Shown: positions 1 through 12,904 of the stretch, piece after piece
Layout of the letters: each line of letters opens with the position of its first letter
Numbering within the stretch: position 1 is the stretch's first letter
From: Syngnathus acus
Taxonomy: Eukaryota > Chordata > Actinopteri > Syngnathiformes > Syngnathidae
Assembly: GCF_901709675.1 (NCBI RefSeq)
Contig: NC_051094.1
Location: 11,586,501 to 11,650,500 of the forward strand
Direction of reading: 5' to 3'
Length of the DNA stretch: 64,000 nucleotides
Program-made: the position numbers and the translations under genes
Notes under the pieces: generated by a model
The model's input: only the letters and a program-made list of their open reading frames with translations
Database searches by the model: none
Told to the model about the DNA's origin: nothing

Positions 1-120
1 TGTGAAAGCTCTGGTAAGATGCTTGTCATATCACCTTTTTACCTGACCTGTTTTTGCACATACGGCCACAAGAGGTCACTCACTCACGCACTCACTAGGA
101 ATGATCCTTTCTTTTCCTCT

Positions 121-154
<34 letters not shown>

Positions 155-3100
155 GCTTTTTGTGACATATCCGTTCAATACCTCATGATACAACCAACTA
201 CACACTCATCACAGTATTCTCACTTCAATGGAACTTACTTGGTTCTACCTCATAGCTAGTAACCTACCGGGCACAGACAAGTTCACTGTTCGAAATCCAT
301 TTTAGGGCATATGATGTACAGTATTTTGCCAATCCATTGAAAGAATATTCTCTCATTGTAAAGCCTTCATAGACAGGGGAAGTATTCCTTGTTGATTGTA
401 TGGGTTGGATTAACAAGCAGGTGATCTTCTAAAGAGTACATTTAGGATTCTCGCGTTTGTTTTTTGGACCCTTTAGCAAGAGACAGAGAATAGATGGCCC
501 ACTAGAATATCGGTTTGCTGTCTAAAGTGTTTTTCCAACAAAACACATAGTTTTTACCTCATCGCTAATACTGGTGGCATGCTGTTATATAATCACGGTT
601 TTAGATATGTAAACTGTGAAAAGGGGGCTCACTTGAAGTCCCACCTATTCGCCCACACTGGGATTTGATATTTACATTGTGTAACTTGTTTTGACCCGAA
701 GTAGGTAAGGTAAGGTAAGCTACAACTCATTTTTCATTCACTACAGTTGCAACAACTCCGGATCCGTTCACGCACAGTACAGCAAAAGTACTAATATCAA
801 TAATATGCAAAAAGCCGCAAAGGAATCTCAGCCATTTTGACATGGTTTGTCTTCCGTTATTTACGAGTACTATTGTATTTTTGTTTTGTTTTGTTATTTT
901 CTTCCCCCCATTCTATCCTACCTGCCGTCTTTCTCTGCATTGGTGCGGGTCAAATACTATTAATGTAAAGACTAAGGTTGTTTTCAGCAATCAGTACCAC
1001 TTTTTGTTTGACATGTGGTGGCTAAAACAAGAGGAACGTAAATGTTAAAGGTGGCAAAAGTATGTGATACAAAGTATTGATGCACTTTGCAAAGTTAGCG
1101 GAAGGGATTGACGTCCCAGTGATAGTTTGCTGATCTCGTTTTAAACCCGATGCTGCAGTGTCAAGAGTTAGTTGGCAGCAGTTACTACACACAACATGAT
1201 GAGACTCTGCAACCACAAGATTACTAATAGCTATGAATCATGCAAATGTCTTGTGTTTTTACTGTTTTATTGAACCATGGGGACTGGGGCTTTGGGTAGA
1301 AATTAGTATATCAAGACTGTTTTATATCCATTGTGATTTTTCATTTTTGATTCTTAAAAGGCACTTGTAAGGCCTGCTTGATTATCCTTTCATAGCTATT
1401 TGGTCATTTCAAGCGCAGCAACTTGGTCTCTTTTTGAAACATCGCTGTCTTATCCATCCAAATGAGTTAATGCCTTTTTTGTGGTGCAATTTTGCTATAT
1501 AGCAATATGACCTATTGTTTTGCCAAGTTGGATTAAGAGGGTGGCCATTATTATAAATTTCTTATTTGCAGTCATTATCTTTACGAGGCAGTTGAGAGGG
1601 TACATTTCATTATTGTGAATTTCAATAGAATTTGGTTATCATTCTTTTTTTTCTTCTTTTTTTTTTTATAGTTGTTTGTTACTTAAAGTCTTGGTTAATA
1701 ACCACTTTTTTTCAATGTCAAATTGTCAACAGTACTCTTTACATGAATGTTTACTCCATTTATTTCCGTCATGTTTGTTTTTGTCCGCTACTGATTTTTA
1801 AATCTGATTCTGCCAATGATTGCCCAGAAATGATTTGCGAGTGAAAGGTACAAGCTGCTTCATGTTTGTGCCATGAGTTCACACCAAAGATTATCTCATT
1901 ATTTTTAGGTGTCTATTTTTGAGTGTATTTCATAAGTGAATGCTTACCAAGAGCAATGGGTTATTCATTAAACGTTGCCACGTTAATTGCTATTTGAAAG
2001 GAATGTAAGCTCCCCACTTAAAACAATCATTTGCAACAAATCTGAACAATTTGCGATTAATATCATAATTAGCAATGTTAATTTAAGCCATAAAATAAGT
2101 GATAGTAAATTGTGTGCAATAGGTAATGTAATTGTGTGAAGCCAATGTAAACAAAAAAAAAAAGAGTCCTTCACAACCAGTGGCATTTAAACCTAGTGCC
2201 TTCCCACAAGCTTTACATTTTAGAGTTTGGCACTTAGAATAATGTGCCTCATTTCTTTGTAAATGGATTGAATCAAGAGATTTTGATGAAACGTAGCTAG
2301 CGACATTGTAAAGTAGTTTCACGATGAAATGAATTCTCCAATGTGTCATCCATTTTGTACTTTTTCAGCTCATGTCTTACCCTCTTGTTCCCATTTTATC
2401 AAATGAAAGCCTTTTTTTTTTTTTTGCTTCTGATTTTATTTTATTTTCATGGGACAAATGACTATCTGAGGTAGCAAGTGATAACAATCAAATGGGGCTA
2501 TTGGGTTGTACTCAGAGAGAGATTTGTTTATCCCTCCACTCTAGCCAGTGAGGACAATCCCATCTATGTGCCGTACTTGTTCCGTCTTTCAATGAATGAA
2601 TGAAGGAAGGAGATGCATGGAACACGCAAATCTACTTCCCTCTCCTGCTCCAATACAGGCAGGAGAGCAGCTGCTTAAAAAAAAATAGTAAAGTATGTGT
2701 GCATTTTAAATAAACTGAAGGAAAGAAAAAAAACGCGTACCCTATACTGTAGTTGAATTGCACGTTTCGCAACCACAAAAAAAAACAAAAAACACAAAAT
2801 TATATCCAATTGCCAATGGATACTTTCGAAACTTGAGTTCTTTTTGAAATTTTGTCATTGATTGCGCACTTAACAGTTCTCATGACTAGTACATTACAGT
2901 CCATCTGGAAATTGTATCTATCCAGCTATAATGGCCTCATTTGCTTAGGCAGGGTCTTTTCCTCGATAAAATATGCTTTTTTTTTTTAAAACTAGTAAGG
3001 TTTTGTTTTCCTATCAAATAAGTATATAAGTCCATGTATAGGTAAATGGCGGGGGTATTGTTTGAATGCTTTTCATGTAGCTATATTTACTTAAGTCATA

Positions 3101-3689
3101 GTATACACACAACCAACTGACCTTGACACACTCTCTAGTTGACTTTTGTAAGTTCTTAATTCCACACTCAATACAGGAGATACCATACGGGCCACACCTA
3201 ATCAAAAGGAAGTGTTTACAGGGAAGGCTGTCCGACTACTTTTGAAATTGCAGCTCATCCTCTTAAACTCACTTCAGGTAGTTTACAAACACTGATACTG
3301 GCTTGGAAAAATAATCTTAGGTCTTCCGTAGCATTTTTTTTCTTTTTTTTTTTTTTCCCAGTTTCTGTCCACTGTGTATTATTAAAAGAAAGCAATAAAC
3401 TTTTATAAAAGTGGTGTATTTGGATCATCAAGCCTATTGAAATATTGGCCTGTTATATGAAATAAACTTAATGTCAGGGAGCTATTCAATTAAAATAAAA
3501 CCAGGAAAATTTGATAATGATTCGTTGCTTTTTTTTTTATATATATATATTCACTGAACACTTTTGGACAGGTTGGCTTCCTCTTTAGAAAAATAATTCT
3601 CATGATATATACATGCAGTGTATATAGTAAAGGAAAAATGATCAAATTCTAGTGAACTGCAACAGAAAAACTGAGCATGTGGCTCAGTC
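1..3689. other. Non-coding AT-rich DNA, no gene seen
   Basis: No exon with a recognisable protein match or a convincing splice-bounded frame was found. It contains poly-T tracts (about 119-144, 2409-2425, 3336-3357) and a short AT run near 3540. The short open frames here have no family resemblance and look like chance. It could be an intron of a larger gene or intergenic; the sequence does not decide. Confidence 0.5.
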
Positions 3690-4250
3690 ATCTACTCTGC
3701 ACTGGGCAGAGTTGCAACTCCAGCTGTATCAAAATAACGAAAGGGATTTTTGGGCTGTTTAGCCATGTTTTGGGAGTGGGCTGTGTGTTGTCATGTTCTG
3801 ATTTGGTGGACACGTCCGGCTCCTCAGTTGCAGAGACTTTGTTGCAATTGTTCACAATAAGAGGGAAGTTAGTAAGCTCAACATCAGTTCCCTCAACGCA
3901 CTATAATGTCTCTTGCTCATGTATTTGGGAACAAGGCTAAAAAAAAAAAAAAACTTAGAACTTTCAACTCAGGGTGTATAGTGTTTTAAAAATGGTCTCA
4001 TTGGGCAGCATCCTATGTCCGTAATTGTGCACTTCTCTTCAGGTGGGGGAACAAGTCCTCCAGTCAGTGGTTTCCATACATTCTGCCTCAAGGTCTCAAT
4101 GAGTCCATTATGTTCCACAGAGCTGAAGCTTGAGGTCCGGTTAAGGGCCACAAAAACTGAGTCATGACAGCACATGTGCCCCAGCTCCTGTTTTGTCCAC
4201 TCTCCACACAACCTCACAACCCAACTGTGAACCTCAGAACTCTACTGTTT
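3690..4250 (-). pseudogene. Coding-like patch with broken frames, unrecognised
   Basis: On the minus strand one frame runs from a stop near 4248 down to 3969 and reads like protein (pieces such as GEWTKQELGHMCCHDSVF and LIETLRQNVWKPLTGG). A second stretch, about 3916-3690, reads VEGTDVELTNFPLIVNN and then SATEEPDVSTKSEHDNT in another frame. Between them are a poly-T tract, a possible acceptor and in-frame stops. This pattern fits a decayed gene copy, or two exons of a gene I cannot identify. Composition is less AT-rich than the flanks. I assign no function; it could also be a chance open frame. Confidence 0.3.
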
Positions 4251-7200
4251 TGTACAACTATGAAGTAAATGAAGCAAGCTCAAGCTGACGTATCTATTGC
4301 CATTTATTTGAGTTTTATTTTATAGCATGAAATAAAAGTATATTTATTCAAATTATATATTTTACTCATAATCATTCTGTGCAGCTTCATTTTGGTCCTT
4401 AAGCTTGTAAATTGCTTTTTTATTAAGGAAAAAAATGTCAAGACAAAAATGCGTTTGTAAAATAAAGACGCTGATTTGGCAATTTCTTGTCTTTTGTATT
4501 GTGTTACCATTATTAATTGCATCATTGAGTACCAAAACTGATTTTCACTAGAAGTTAACACCATTCAGATGAGTAATTTCACAACATTTGCTGTAATTAC
4601 TGCATTTTTTGTTTTGTTTTGGATAAGAGTTGAAAATCATTTGTAGAGGAATTACTTCATCCTGTAGAGGGAGCCATATATCACCAATTGTAGGCTCACT
4701 CTTTTTGGGGGTAATGGCCCTCAATGACGTGGGCTGTAAAGCAGCCTACTGTTTTGCAATGGAACCACCATTGTGCTTTAAAAAGTGCTAGAAAACCAAA
4801 AGGCTGTTAAAACAAGAATTGCAATGTATTCTCTTCTAAAATGATAAATATTAGTAATCTCTGATGTGTTTCTAAAACGATAATAGCAAACTAGCAAACT
4901 AATAGATCAAGCACTTCCATGTGTTTTGAATCAGCAAGTGATTCATTCAGTTTTTTAATTATCACTGTGCTCCTTTGAATAATTTGCAACCCGAACATGC
5001 ACATATGATGTTAAGATTAACATAATTTAAGCACACTTACGAACAATTCCCAGATGAACTTTAAGCAGGGGTGCGCAGATGGGATTTTGAAACTTGGCAT
5101 AAGGACCAAGTTTATACAAAATGAGAGTTTTAATGAGAATATTTTTAAAGGTGTGAATTAAAACGAAAACAATTCTTGCTTTAAAACAATGAAAACTTCT
5201 TTAGTTTTGATTATTTATCTTTGGGGGACCTCTAAAAATGTTGGTGCCCCTACGAAATTGCCTGTGTTTGCCTCGGGTTTGCCTCATGTCCTACCTTGCA
5301 AACCATCTAATCCTTTTTTAGTGTAGGATGGGAAAAGTATGAGAAGACCGAGGCTACGAGCCTGGCAAACCAGTACACATTGGGTCTGGCTTGCCAGGCT
5401 ACAGGTGTGAAACTCAAGGCTTGAGAACCTTGACATATTTGCAGCCTCATTTTGCAAAAGCAAATTGTGTGCATCGACTGAAACAAATGTAATATTTGAA
5501 GTTTTTTTTTACTGGCCTTTGATTTCAAAGATAGTTATTCATTAATTTGTTGTGTATATGTAATATGAACTGATTATACAGTCATCAGGCTCTCCGAGGG
5601 AACCCTAACTATGACTCTGAAAATGTTAGACACCCCTGCTAAACCTGATGCTATATTAATTGATCATCTGGAACCCTTTCCCGATTCGTACAAATTGACT
5701 AGTCTTAATTGTACATCTTGGAGCTCTCATACGATAGGAGATGCAGCTTACGTTTGCATTATGCCTTTGTCATTAACATGAAGATTGAGTCATTTGTTGA
5801 TTTCACCCAATAGCAACAATGGAAATAAGTATTTTATTCCGTACTTGACTGTTAGGAATGTTATAACCACAAACATTTGTACTGTTTATAAAAGTTATAT
5901 GATGATGTTACAAGAATAGTCCACTACTTCTAAATCGGACCACAATTTCAAAGTGCCACTGTGATGACAATATCATATTTTCTCTATGGAAGGAAAAAGT
6001 TGCATTTGACCTCAAATGTTCCACCGTATTTTCATGGTTCTAAATTGACATGTAAAATACAGAATGGTTGATGCCAAAATACTGTTTTTATTGACATGAA
6101 TGATCTTTACTGGCTTGTTCTGAGCTTTCATTGCAACTGCTGTGCTTATGGAAAATAGGTCATTCACAACTGAAGCCAAGAGGTAGAAAATAAAATAAGC
6201 ATTGGTCTCAGGTGAATGGTAATAAAGTTATTAGGTAAATTTTCTTATTCAAATTTTCTGACTACGTATTCCTATGCCATGAATTTGATCTTATCCCCAC
6301 CACATTGAGAAAAAAAAAAAAAAACACCTAAGAAAAATATATTTATTGAGTGTTACAGCTGTGCTACAGCCGCCTCCCAAATTCCGACTGCATGTGCGTT
6401 TTACATAAATGCGTATGTCCATAAAGCGCCAAATGTCTATTAAAGCTCTGAGTTGGCCACTAGTGTGCTCTGCTGTTTTCTTAAATTAGTGAATAACTTC
6501 AGCCTGCAGCATAAAGCACTCCCAAGGTGCAATAAATGATTCCACCTCTGTGAAATACACGTCAACATGTGGCGTGAACTCACCATTACTTTGTACGTAA
6601 ATATTCAGATTAGTACTTACTGGAGATTGATTGTTTCCTAATGTTACAGACACATTGGATTCTGAAACAATATTCTAGCTCAATGTGTGCAGTAGAATTG
6701 AAGAAGAAAAACTGCACAATAAGCCTAGGAAACTCTGGATGATCTTTTGTTTTGAATGGCTCTTTAGTTTTAGTGATCATTTATTTAGCTTTGACAGCTT
6801 TGCTACTGCAGCAAGACGTTTCAAGGTAATTCATTTGCTTCTTCACACAGTACAAGTGAGCTTCTCATTTTGGGAAGCTCTGATTGCATCCTGCCATAAA
6901 ATAGGCTGATACAATGCCAGCACACATCACTTTTCTACTTCCTTCCTCACTATTGTTGGAATCGAAGGACTTCTGCTGCTGGAGGACAGACAGTTTTCCG
7001 TGCTTTTAGGACTGTCATTTTTTTAGACTGACACGCCAAGGCTCAAAATATTTAGTTCTTCTTCGAGGAGCAGTTTTGCTCATCAATGACTTCATTTGAG
7101 GAGTAACATTTTGCTGGTTAATCGCAGAGACCTGAAGCAAGGGTCATCTGCATTATAGGTGTAGTGACATAATAATAATGATAATAATAATAACGTTCTT

Positions 7201-8064
7201 TTGTTATAAATGTGGTCTGTCACTTTTGTGGTATTATATATATTTAAGTAGATCTAAGGTTAGAGTTCTGGTTTCAATTAAAAACTGCTTCTGCAACTTT
7301 TAAATTTTATCATGGCAATTCCACCCACCTTATCTTTCGTCTGAAGTTCAAAATAAATAACATTGAATTTCTAGACAAGGATATAGTCTGCAATATTTTA
7401 ACCATGCAGGTTATTCGTCAAATTATATTTTTTTTAAAGCGAGAGTTTGAGACAAAAGAATTGTCGGTGAAATTCCAAGAAATGAATCATTTTTCTGATG
7501 TAAGAGATTTTCCTCCTTGTTCATATTTTCCTTTATTAAAACAGAGTCTATTTGTTCTGTACTGGAACTAATCCATGTTTCCTGTAATTTTGACTCATTG
7601 ACTCAATAGTCTGGAGTGAGAGCCGTTGGTGTTCTGCTGTAAAGTGTGCATTTAACAGCCAGTGGGAGGCACTGATTAGAAGCAGATTTTCTTAAATTTA
7701 TTTTCACTTACATTTATTTATTTACTTATTTTGAGAGCATCTGAAACATTTTTAAATACCAATAGTGACTTTATTGTGTGGTGTGATTACATTAGCTCGA
7801 CTGTTGCTATTTTTCTCAAGTTCTCATGTCCACTCCATATTTATTTTTCTCCAATCGAACGGGGTCATTTTTCCCCCCCATTTCTTTAAATCAGAGATGC
7901 AAATTTACATTTATTTATTTTTTACATAGATTTGAAATCTACAAACAGTTTTTCACATTAGGTTTTCATAACGGCACAAATAATAAAATAACAATAACGT
8001 AATATATTAATATATTTCGTAATATTTATGAATTAAGGGTTAAACTCAGTAACAGGTGGATTTT
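4251..8064. other. Non-coding DNA with possible hAT-type repeat
   Basis: No gene is supported. A segment of about 5066-5634 begins with GCAGGGGTG and ends with CACCCCTGC, which is the kind of short inverted end seen on hAT-type elements in fish. No clear target-site duplication is visible, so this is tentative. A short (AAT)n run lies near 7170-7192. The remainder is AT-rich without recognised content. Confidence 0.35.
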
Positions 8065-8383
8065 TGTTTTCCTCAAATAGATATAAGTGAGAACATACAG
8101 GAAGATCCTTATTCCACAAGATTTCTATAGCACAACAAATTTAAAAAAAAAAAAGATGAAAATATCTCAAAAACCTGATGTGCAGAAGGGGAAAAAAGTA
8201 AAGACATTTTAAAATCGGATTTTTTTTTTCCTGAAATAGATATAAGTGAGAAGTTGAGAACATACAGGAAGATCCTTATTCCACAAGATTTCTATAGCAC
8301 AACAAATAAAAATTAAAAAAAAGATGAAAATCTCAAAAACCTGATGTGCAGAAGGGGAAAAAAGTAAAGACATTTTAAAATCA
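8065..8383. repeat. Local tandem duplication (about 155 bp, two copies)
   Basis: Two adjacent copies share long runs, for example AGATATAAGTGAGAA, ACATACAGGAAGATCCTTAT and CCTGATGTGCAGAAGGGG. Copy one is about 8065-8218 and copy two about 8222-8383. They differ by small indels in the A-rich parts and by an extra GAAGTTGA stretch in copy two, so the duplication is fairly recent. No gene is involved. Confidence 0.85.
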
Positions 8384-9356
8384 GTGTCCAAAATACATTT
8401 AGAGACAAAGTTTCAGTTGACCAGTGTTACCCATGAGGAAAGCTTTGGCATAAATACTGTATGCTAAAAAGCTGTCCAAGGTCACATTGGTGACAATTTC
8501 AATAAAACGTTAAAGTACATAGACTCCTATCCTCTAAAGAATAAACGTCCTATGCTAAGAAAAATATAGCTTGACCATCTTGAGAAATTTCTTTCAAGTT
8601 CCCTGCAGAGAATTGCGTGATGCTTTGGAACAACATCAAACAGAGCATGAAAAAGTGGCCAAAGGTTGTCAAGCATTAGACAATTCTGCACACATCCCTA
8701 GTCGGAAATCAGTTCAAATGCTGAGCCTTTGGAAAATGGGAAGAGTGCAATCCTGAAGTTCCACTAAACAATGAAGTGACTATTCTCCTAAAGAGACGCT
8801 TCACCGCATTATTATGTTTTTCCAATTGCAGGCATCCTTAATAACTCCCATATGTATCACAATAATTTTACAGCAGCAAAAGGGTGCATTACGAATGAAA
8901 GTAAGCATACGGTTTTTACCTTTTTCAGATGCAGTGTTTATTGGTTTTCTATTTAAGATGTTTAGATGATTAGGCATATGCCATCTTGCATTAAGAAATG
9001 CTCTGACAAAACAAATCACTGCTGTGTCAACTTAGTTGGGCTTTAGCCATTGAAGAATGCCATCAATAAAATACAGCCCAGGCATACAATGCTTACTTAG
9101 GGTTCATCTTAAACCTATCCCGTAGCCCATGAAAGGTAAGTGAATGGAAAATTACTATCATGGGTTACCATTGGCGTGGCTATATGACCTTGCCAGCAAT
9201 TTTGAAATCCTGCATTCGCAAAAACTTGAAAAACTTCAAACTTCCTGCACAGAAAAGTGTAATAAAACCAAAAGTCAATGCAAATCATGAATCACATTGA
9301 CAGTTTTTGTACTTCTCCCCACTTTCTTTGAACATGTAAACTGGTCTCACAAGCAA
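8384..9356. other. Non-coding DNA, nothing recognised
   Basis: A 61-residue open frame at 8571-8756 has no recognisable motif and no splice or promoter context, so I do not call it a gene. The rest is ordinary AT-rich sequence. Confidence 0.4.
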
Positions 9357-9800
9357 CCTTTCACACTCACATTCACACTTACGGACAATTTAGCAGGCTC
9401 TGTTTTCAGGCCCAGTACAAGACAAACACGAGGCATGGTGTAATTCAAGATCAAATTTGGTCACGGTCAAATTCACCTAAATCATGTTTCTGTGCCTATA
9501 CTTAGACGTGGCTGCTGCAGGCATGCACTTTAATCTCCTCCAGCCAGCAAATCATAGTAAATACCCTCGATACGCCACAATTCCCAGCACTGCACCAAAC
9601 GGTATCCAAACTCCTTAACGGAAGCAATGAGGCTTGCATGATACAAAAACAAGATGTACGAATTATTATGCTGCACCGCCAAGGAAAATGGAGCCTAAAG
9701 TCTTCAGTTAACCTGTTTGTGGAATGTGCGAGGAAGCAAGAATACCTAAAGATTGGAACCCCCGACCTCAGATCTGTGAGGCGATTCGGCAATTTGCTAA
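9357..9800 (+). repeat. Dispersed fish repeat, split by an insertion
   Basis: Two pieces match parts of a repeat that I remember as very common in fish genomes: 9357-9392 (ends CTTACGGACAATTTAG) and 9708-9800 (contains GGAATGTGCGAGGAAGCA and CCGACCTCAGATCTGTGAGG). In intact copies these pieces are contiguous; here about 315 bp separates them. The open frames crossing this interval on both strands are therefore repeat-derived and not genes. Confidence 0.55.
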
Positions 9801-11555
9801 ACACCTTAGTTGTCAGCCATGACAATTTTCTGCCGCTAAGAGAATCCCAGTCCATCCTTCTGGTCAGCTACATAGCTGAACTGAAATGCTCTTTATTAGA
9901 AATAGATGAGTGCCTACAGTTGTAGCTTGATTTATGAGTGTTTAAAGGTCTCAATTAAATAATTTGCTCTGTGGTTCCTATGGGTAAGATCAAATTTACC
10001 ACAACACAAGAATGTAAAGAGATGTGACATGGCATAGGAAAATGGTTCTGTAACGGTTCAAGGACATGGACTTTTGCAGATGTGAGGTTTGAATGTTCAG
10101 GTTTGACAACTCAGGAAATGTGGTTGTCTTTGTGCTGACTCAGCACTGTGTCAGCTCCTGGTTTTCCATGTCGGTTGAAGTATAGGGTCTACACCGGCCA
10201 ATCTCGCTTAAGGCTTTCCATGGTGGTGAGTCGTCAGACACGCAACATGTTGTTTCTGTTTATGGAGAGGATGAAACATTCTCCTTGCGTAACCGCAAAT
10301 CGGGTAAAGTAAACTGGTTTTAAGATGTAAGTGATGGTGACGAGGAAAATCTGGAGCCTTCCTGGATCCTGAACTAGTCGTGTTGCTGACCATGATTCTC
10401 TGTCTCTCGTTTGAAACCTCAAATACCATTTAGATGACATTTCTTTTTGGTCACTTCCAGAATCCAGCGGAGCGCTTCTCAGTAAAATGTAAGATAAAAT
10501 CTTTGTCAACCCTACAACATGGTATGTTGGGTTTTATATGAAGGAAAAATTCTATATAGTGCATGTTATTTTGCTCTGTTGCTTACGTGCCTCTTAAGAA
10601 AAGTCCAATTGTCTGTAAAGTTGTCAGTCACAGGAATTCATCCTCGATTGTTTTCTCTCGGAAACCCTCACGTCTGGCATCCAAGTATGACATGATGAGG
10701 TTTTTGTTCATCTCAGTGAAGTCATTACGGGTTCATTTTCCAGCTGTCTTTGGAAAACTCATTGACACTTTTAGCGAAGTGAAGGAAGGTTTTGCTGACA
10801 GCAAACACATCTGCTCGATGCATTACTTGAACAGGCCAAGCCTGTCACGTTTCATTATTCATTTTTCTAGCCTGCTAAATCTATACTATGGAGCTAGATT
10901 TTATTTTACCAGCAATTCATAAGTGTATCCTCAAGATGTAATTATTTCTGTTATATAAAACGGTTGTGCTTTACTGTGGTAATTAGGTTTTAAAAGGAAC
11001 CACTTTCCTTTATACCAACTAGCTTCATTAAATGGCACAAACTACTATAAATGGTGATAAGCTCACGGTCTGTAAGCAAAATAATCACTCGAGCTGGAGT
11101 GTTAACCATGTGCTTTGTTTTCTTTGCATATTGACTCTGGCCATTGCAATTATTTCAGATTTTATTGAAATCCTGAAAAGCAATGGGTTCGAGTCAGCTT
11201 CATCTCTCTTAAAAGGGTAATTACTGAACCAATGATATGAAATAGTCATCAGGAGTACACAGAAAATGTTCTGTAGTCAAATAATAATCCTTGAGTGGGA
11301 GCACTTAAAGTCAGTATACTCAAATTCATTCCGGGGAGAATGAGATATGGTGATGAGTGTAAAACTCACAGTAGATTATCAACTTTTTCCCCGCTCATAA
11401 ATTTTTCCTTCATCCCAGGCTAGATCCACAAAATCAAGATGTCTTGAAATGATTAGCATGGGGGGGATTTATGCTGTTTCCCTCAAATGATTCAATCACT
11501 TATCTTGGCTGTTTCTTTTTTTCATGAAATAAAGGAGGGGAAAATCTGTACACAT
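9801..11555. other. Non-coding DNA downstream of angptl2
   Basis: No gene is supported. Small open frames (for example 10563-10922) lack motifs and splice context. The interval lies beyond the more distal poly(A) candidate of angptl2 on the minus strand. Confidence 0.4.
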
Positions 11556-11561
11556 TTTATT
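11556..11561 (-). terminator. Candidate distal poly(A) signal for angptl2
   Basis: Minus-strand AATAAA, about 1.1 kb after the angptl2 stop. The intervening DNA is AT-rich and frame-free, as expected for a long 3' UTR, but it also holds a dispersed repeat. RNA ends would be needed to choose between this and the proximal site at 12497-12502. Confidence 0.35.
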
Positions 11562-12009
11562 GCGATTTTTTTTGTACCATAAATGGATTTACTACATTAT
11601 ATTACAAATATCTTATGTACAAACGCATATTTGTTTCCATTAACATCATCAAACCTCTCAATTTGTACAGTAAATACAATGCTTGAGCTCATACAGACAA
11701 ATTGACAGATAACATTTTAAGCAGTTGAAGAATTAAAATAACAAAAAAGAAACAACATTCTGTATGTCAAAAAGTCAAACATCAGGGAACATGAAAACTG
11801 CAATAATTTTACACCATAATTTGACTTAAGTAGAAAACAATGTCACTGCACTGATCATACATTTAAAATGAAGTTAAAAATAGTCATGGGATACATTTCC
11901 TGTGTCTGATACTGCATGGATACATTGTATGTAGAAAATATATTCCTGCCGAAATTCTACCTAACTGACGTGATTCCCTTTTCAATGTTATTTGAAATCA
12001 TGATTAAAC

Positions 12010-12256
12010 TTGTGCTGGTTATCACGTCTGCCTCTTAGTCAAGAGGTCCTGGGTTTTCCAGTCAGGCCCACTTGGGGGGAATTTGCATGTTCCCCCAAAG
12101 CTTGTGTGGGGTTTCTCCAGGTACTTTTCTCCCGCTCACATCCACGACATGTAGAATGTTGGATGAAGTGAACTAAAATCCGCCATATGATACATTGTTA
12201 ATGATTGTTTATCTATTGTATATGCACCCTGTGATAAGATGACAACCAGTCTAGAT
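12010..12256 (-). repeat. Dispersed fish repeat, degenerate copy
   Basis: Contains ATCACGTCTGCCTCTTAGT, AATTTGCATGTTCCCCC, GTTTCTCCAGGTACTTTTC and TGACAACCAGTCTAG in the order that I remember for the same repeat family seen split at 9357-9800, here in the opposite orientation. It lies in the putative 3' UTR or downstream flank of angptl2. Confidence 0.6.
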
Positions 12257-12496
12257 TGCACAAAATTAATGAGAAGAAATTATACGGAAACTTGATCGAT
12301 GAATGGGTAAACTTGTATTTTCTGTCACACAAAGGTCAACTGGAAGGGTCATAAATACATTTGTAGAATAGATCACATCAGGGCTTTATGATGAACTCTA
12401 AATATGAACCTTGTTCCCTGGACAGACTGTTATGATACAAGTGAACCAGTGACTCTATACAGTACGTTGCTTTCATGACCTGCTTGCTAACACACT

Positions 12497-12502
12497 TTTA
12501 TT
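12497..12502 (-). terminator. Candidate proximal poly(A) signal for angptl2
   Basis: Minus-strand AATAAA, 203 bp after the angptl2 stop codon. Confidence 0.35.
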
Positions 12503-12704
12503 TTCAGCTCTCAAATGTCTTCTTTAAAGTCTTTCTCGCAGATTGGTGCAAATAAGCGGGGACGTAAGAGAAACAGTTCACGCTGCACTATACAATAATG
12601 TACCTGAGCAATGTACTAATGATTATGAGATGCTGTGATGGTAAAAAAGCCGCTGTGAATCTTTTGTGTTTTGTTCAGGGAAATGCAGCATGTTTTTTTA
12701 ATAG

Positions 12705-12904
12705 CTAGTGGAAAGTGTTGGGATTTGGACGGATCATCATGATCACTCTCTTTAGTGAGTAAGCTCCTCCCCTGAACTCTGCCCAGTAGACTCCATCTTG
12801 GTAACGGCTCCGGTAGTGGCCTCCTCTGTACCAAACGCCATTCAAATTGGAATGGGCGCAAGAGTTGTACCACCAGCCTCCCTTCTGGTAATGAGCGCAA
12901 TTTC
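12705..12904 (-). CDS. angptl2: angptl2 coding exon 4
   Basis: End of the fibrinogen-like domain: NCAHYQKGGWWYNSCAHSNL, then GVWYRGGHYRSRYQDGVYW and the final NPNTFH, stop TAG. It completes the Gly codon split across the intron (phase 1). The two cysteines of NCAHY...NSCAH are the conserved C-terminal disulfide pair of this domain. Confidence 0.97.

Noticed and set aside
9502-9925. Overlapping open frames of 117 and 95 residues on opposite strands
   Set aside because: They cross a dispersed repeat and its insert, show no known motif and have no splice sites at sensible places.
10563-10922. 119-residue plus-strand open frame
   Set aside because: No recognisable domain, start context or splice signal; composition is typical of the surrounding non-coding DNA.
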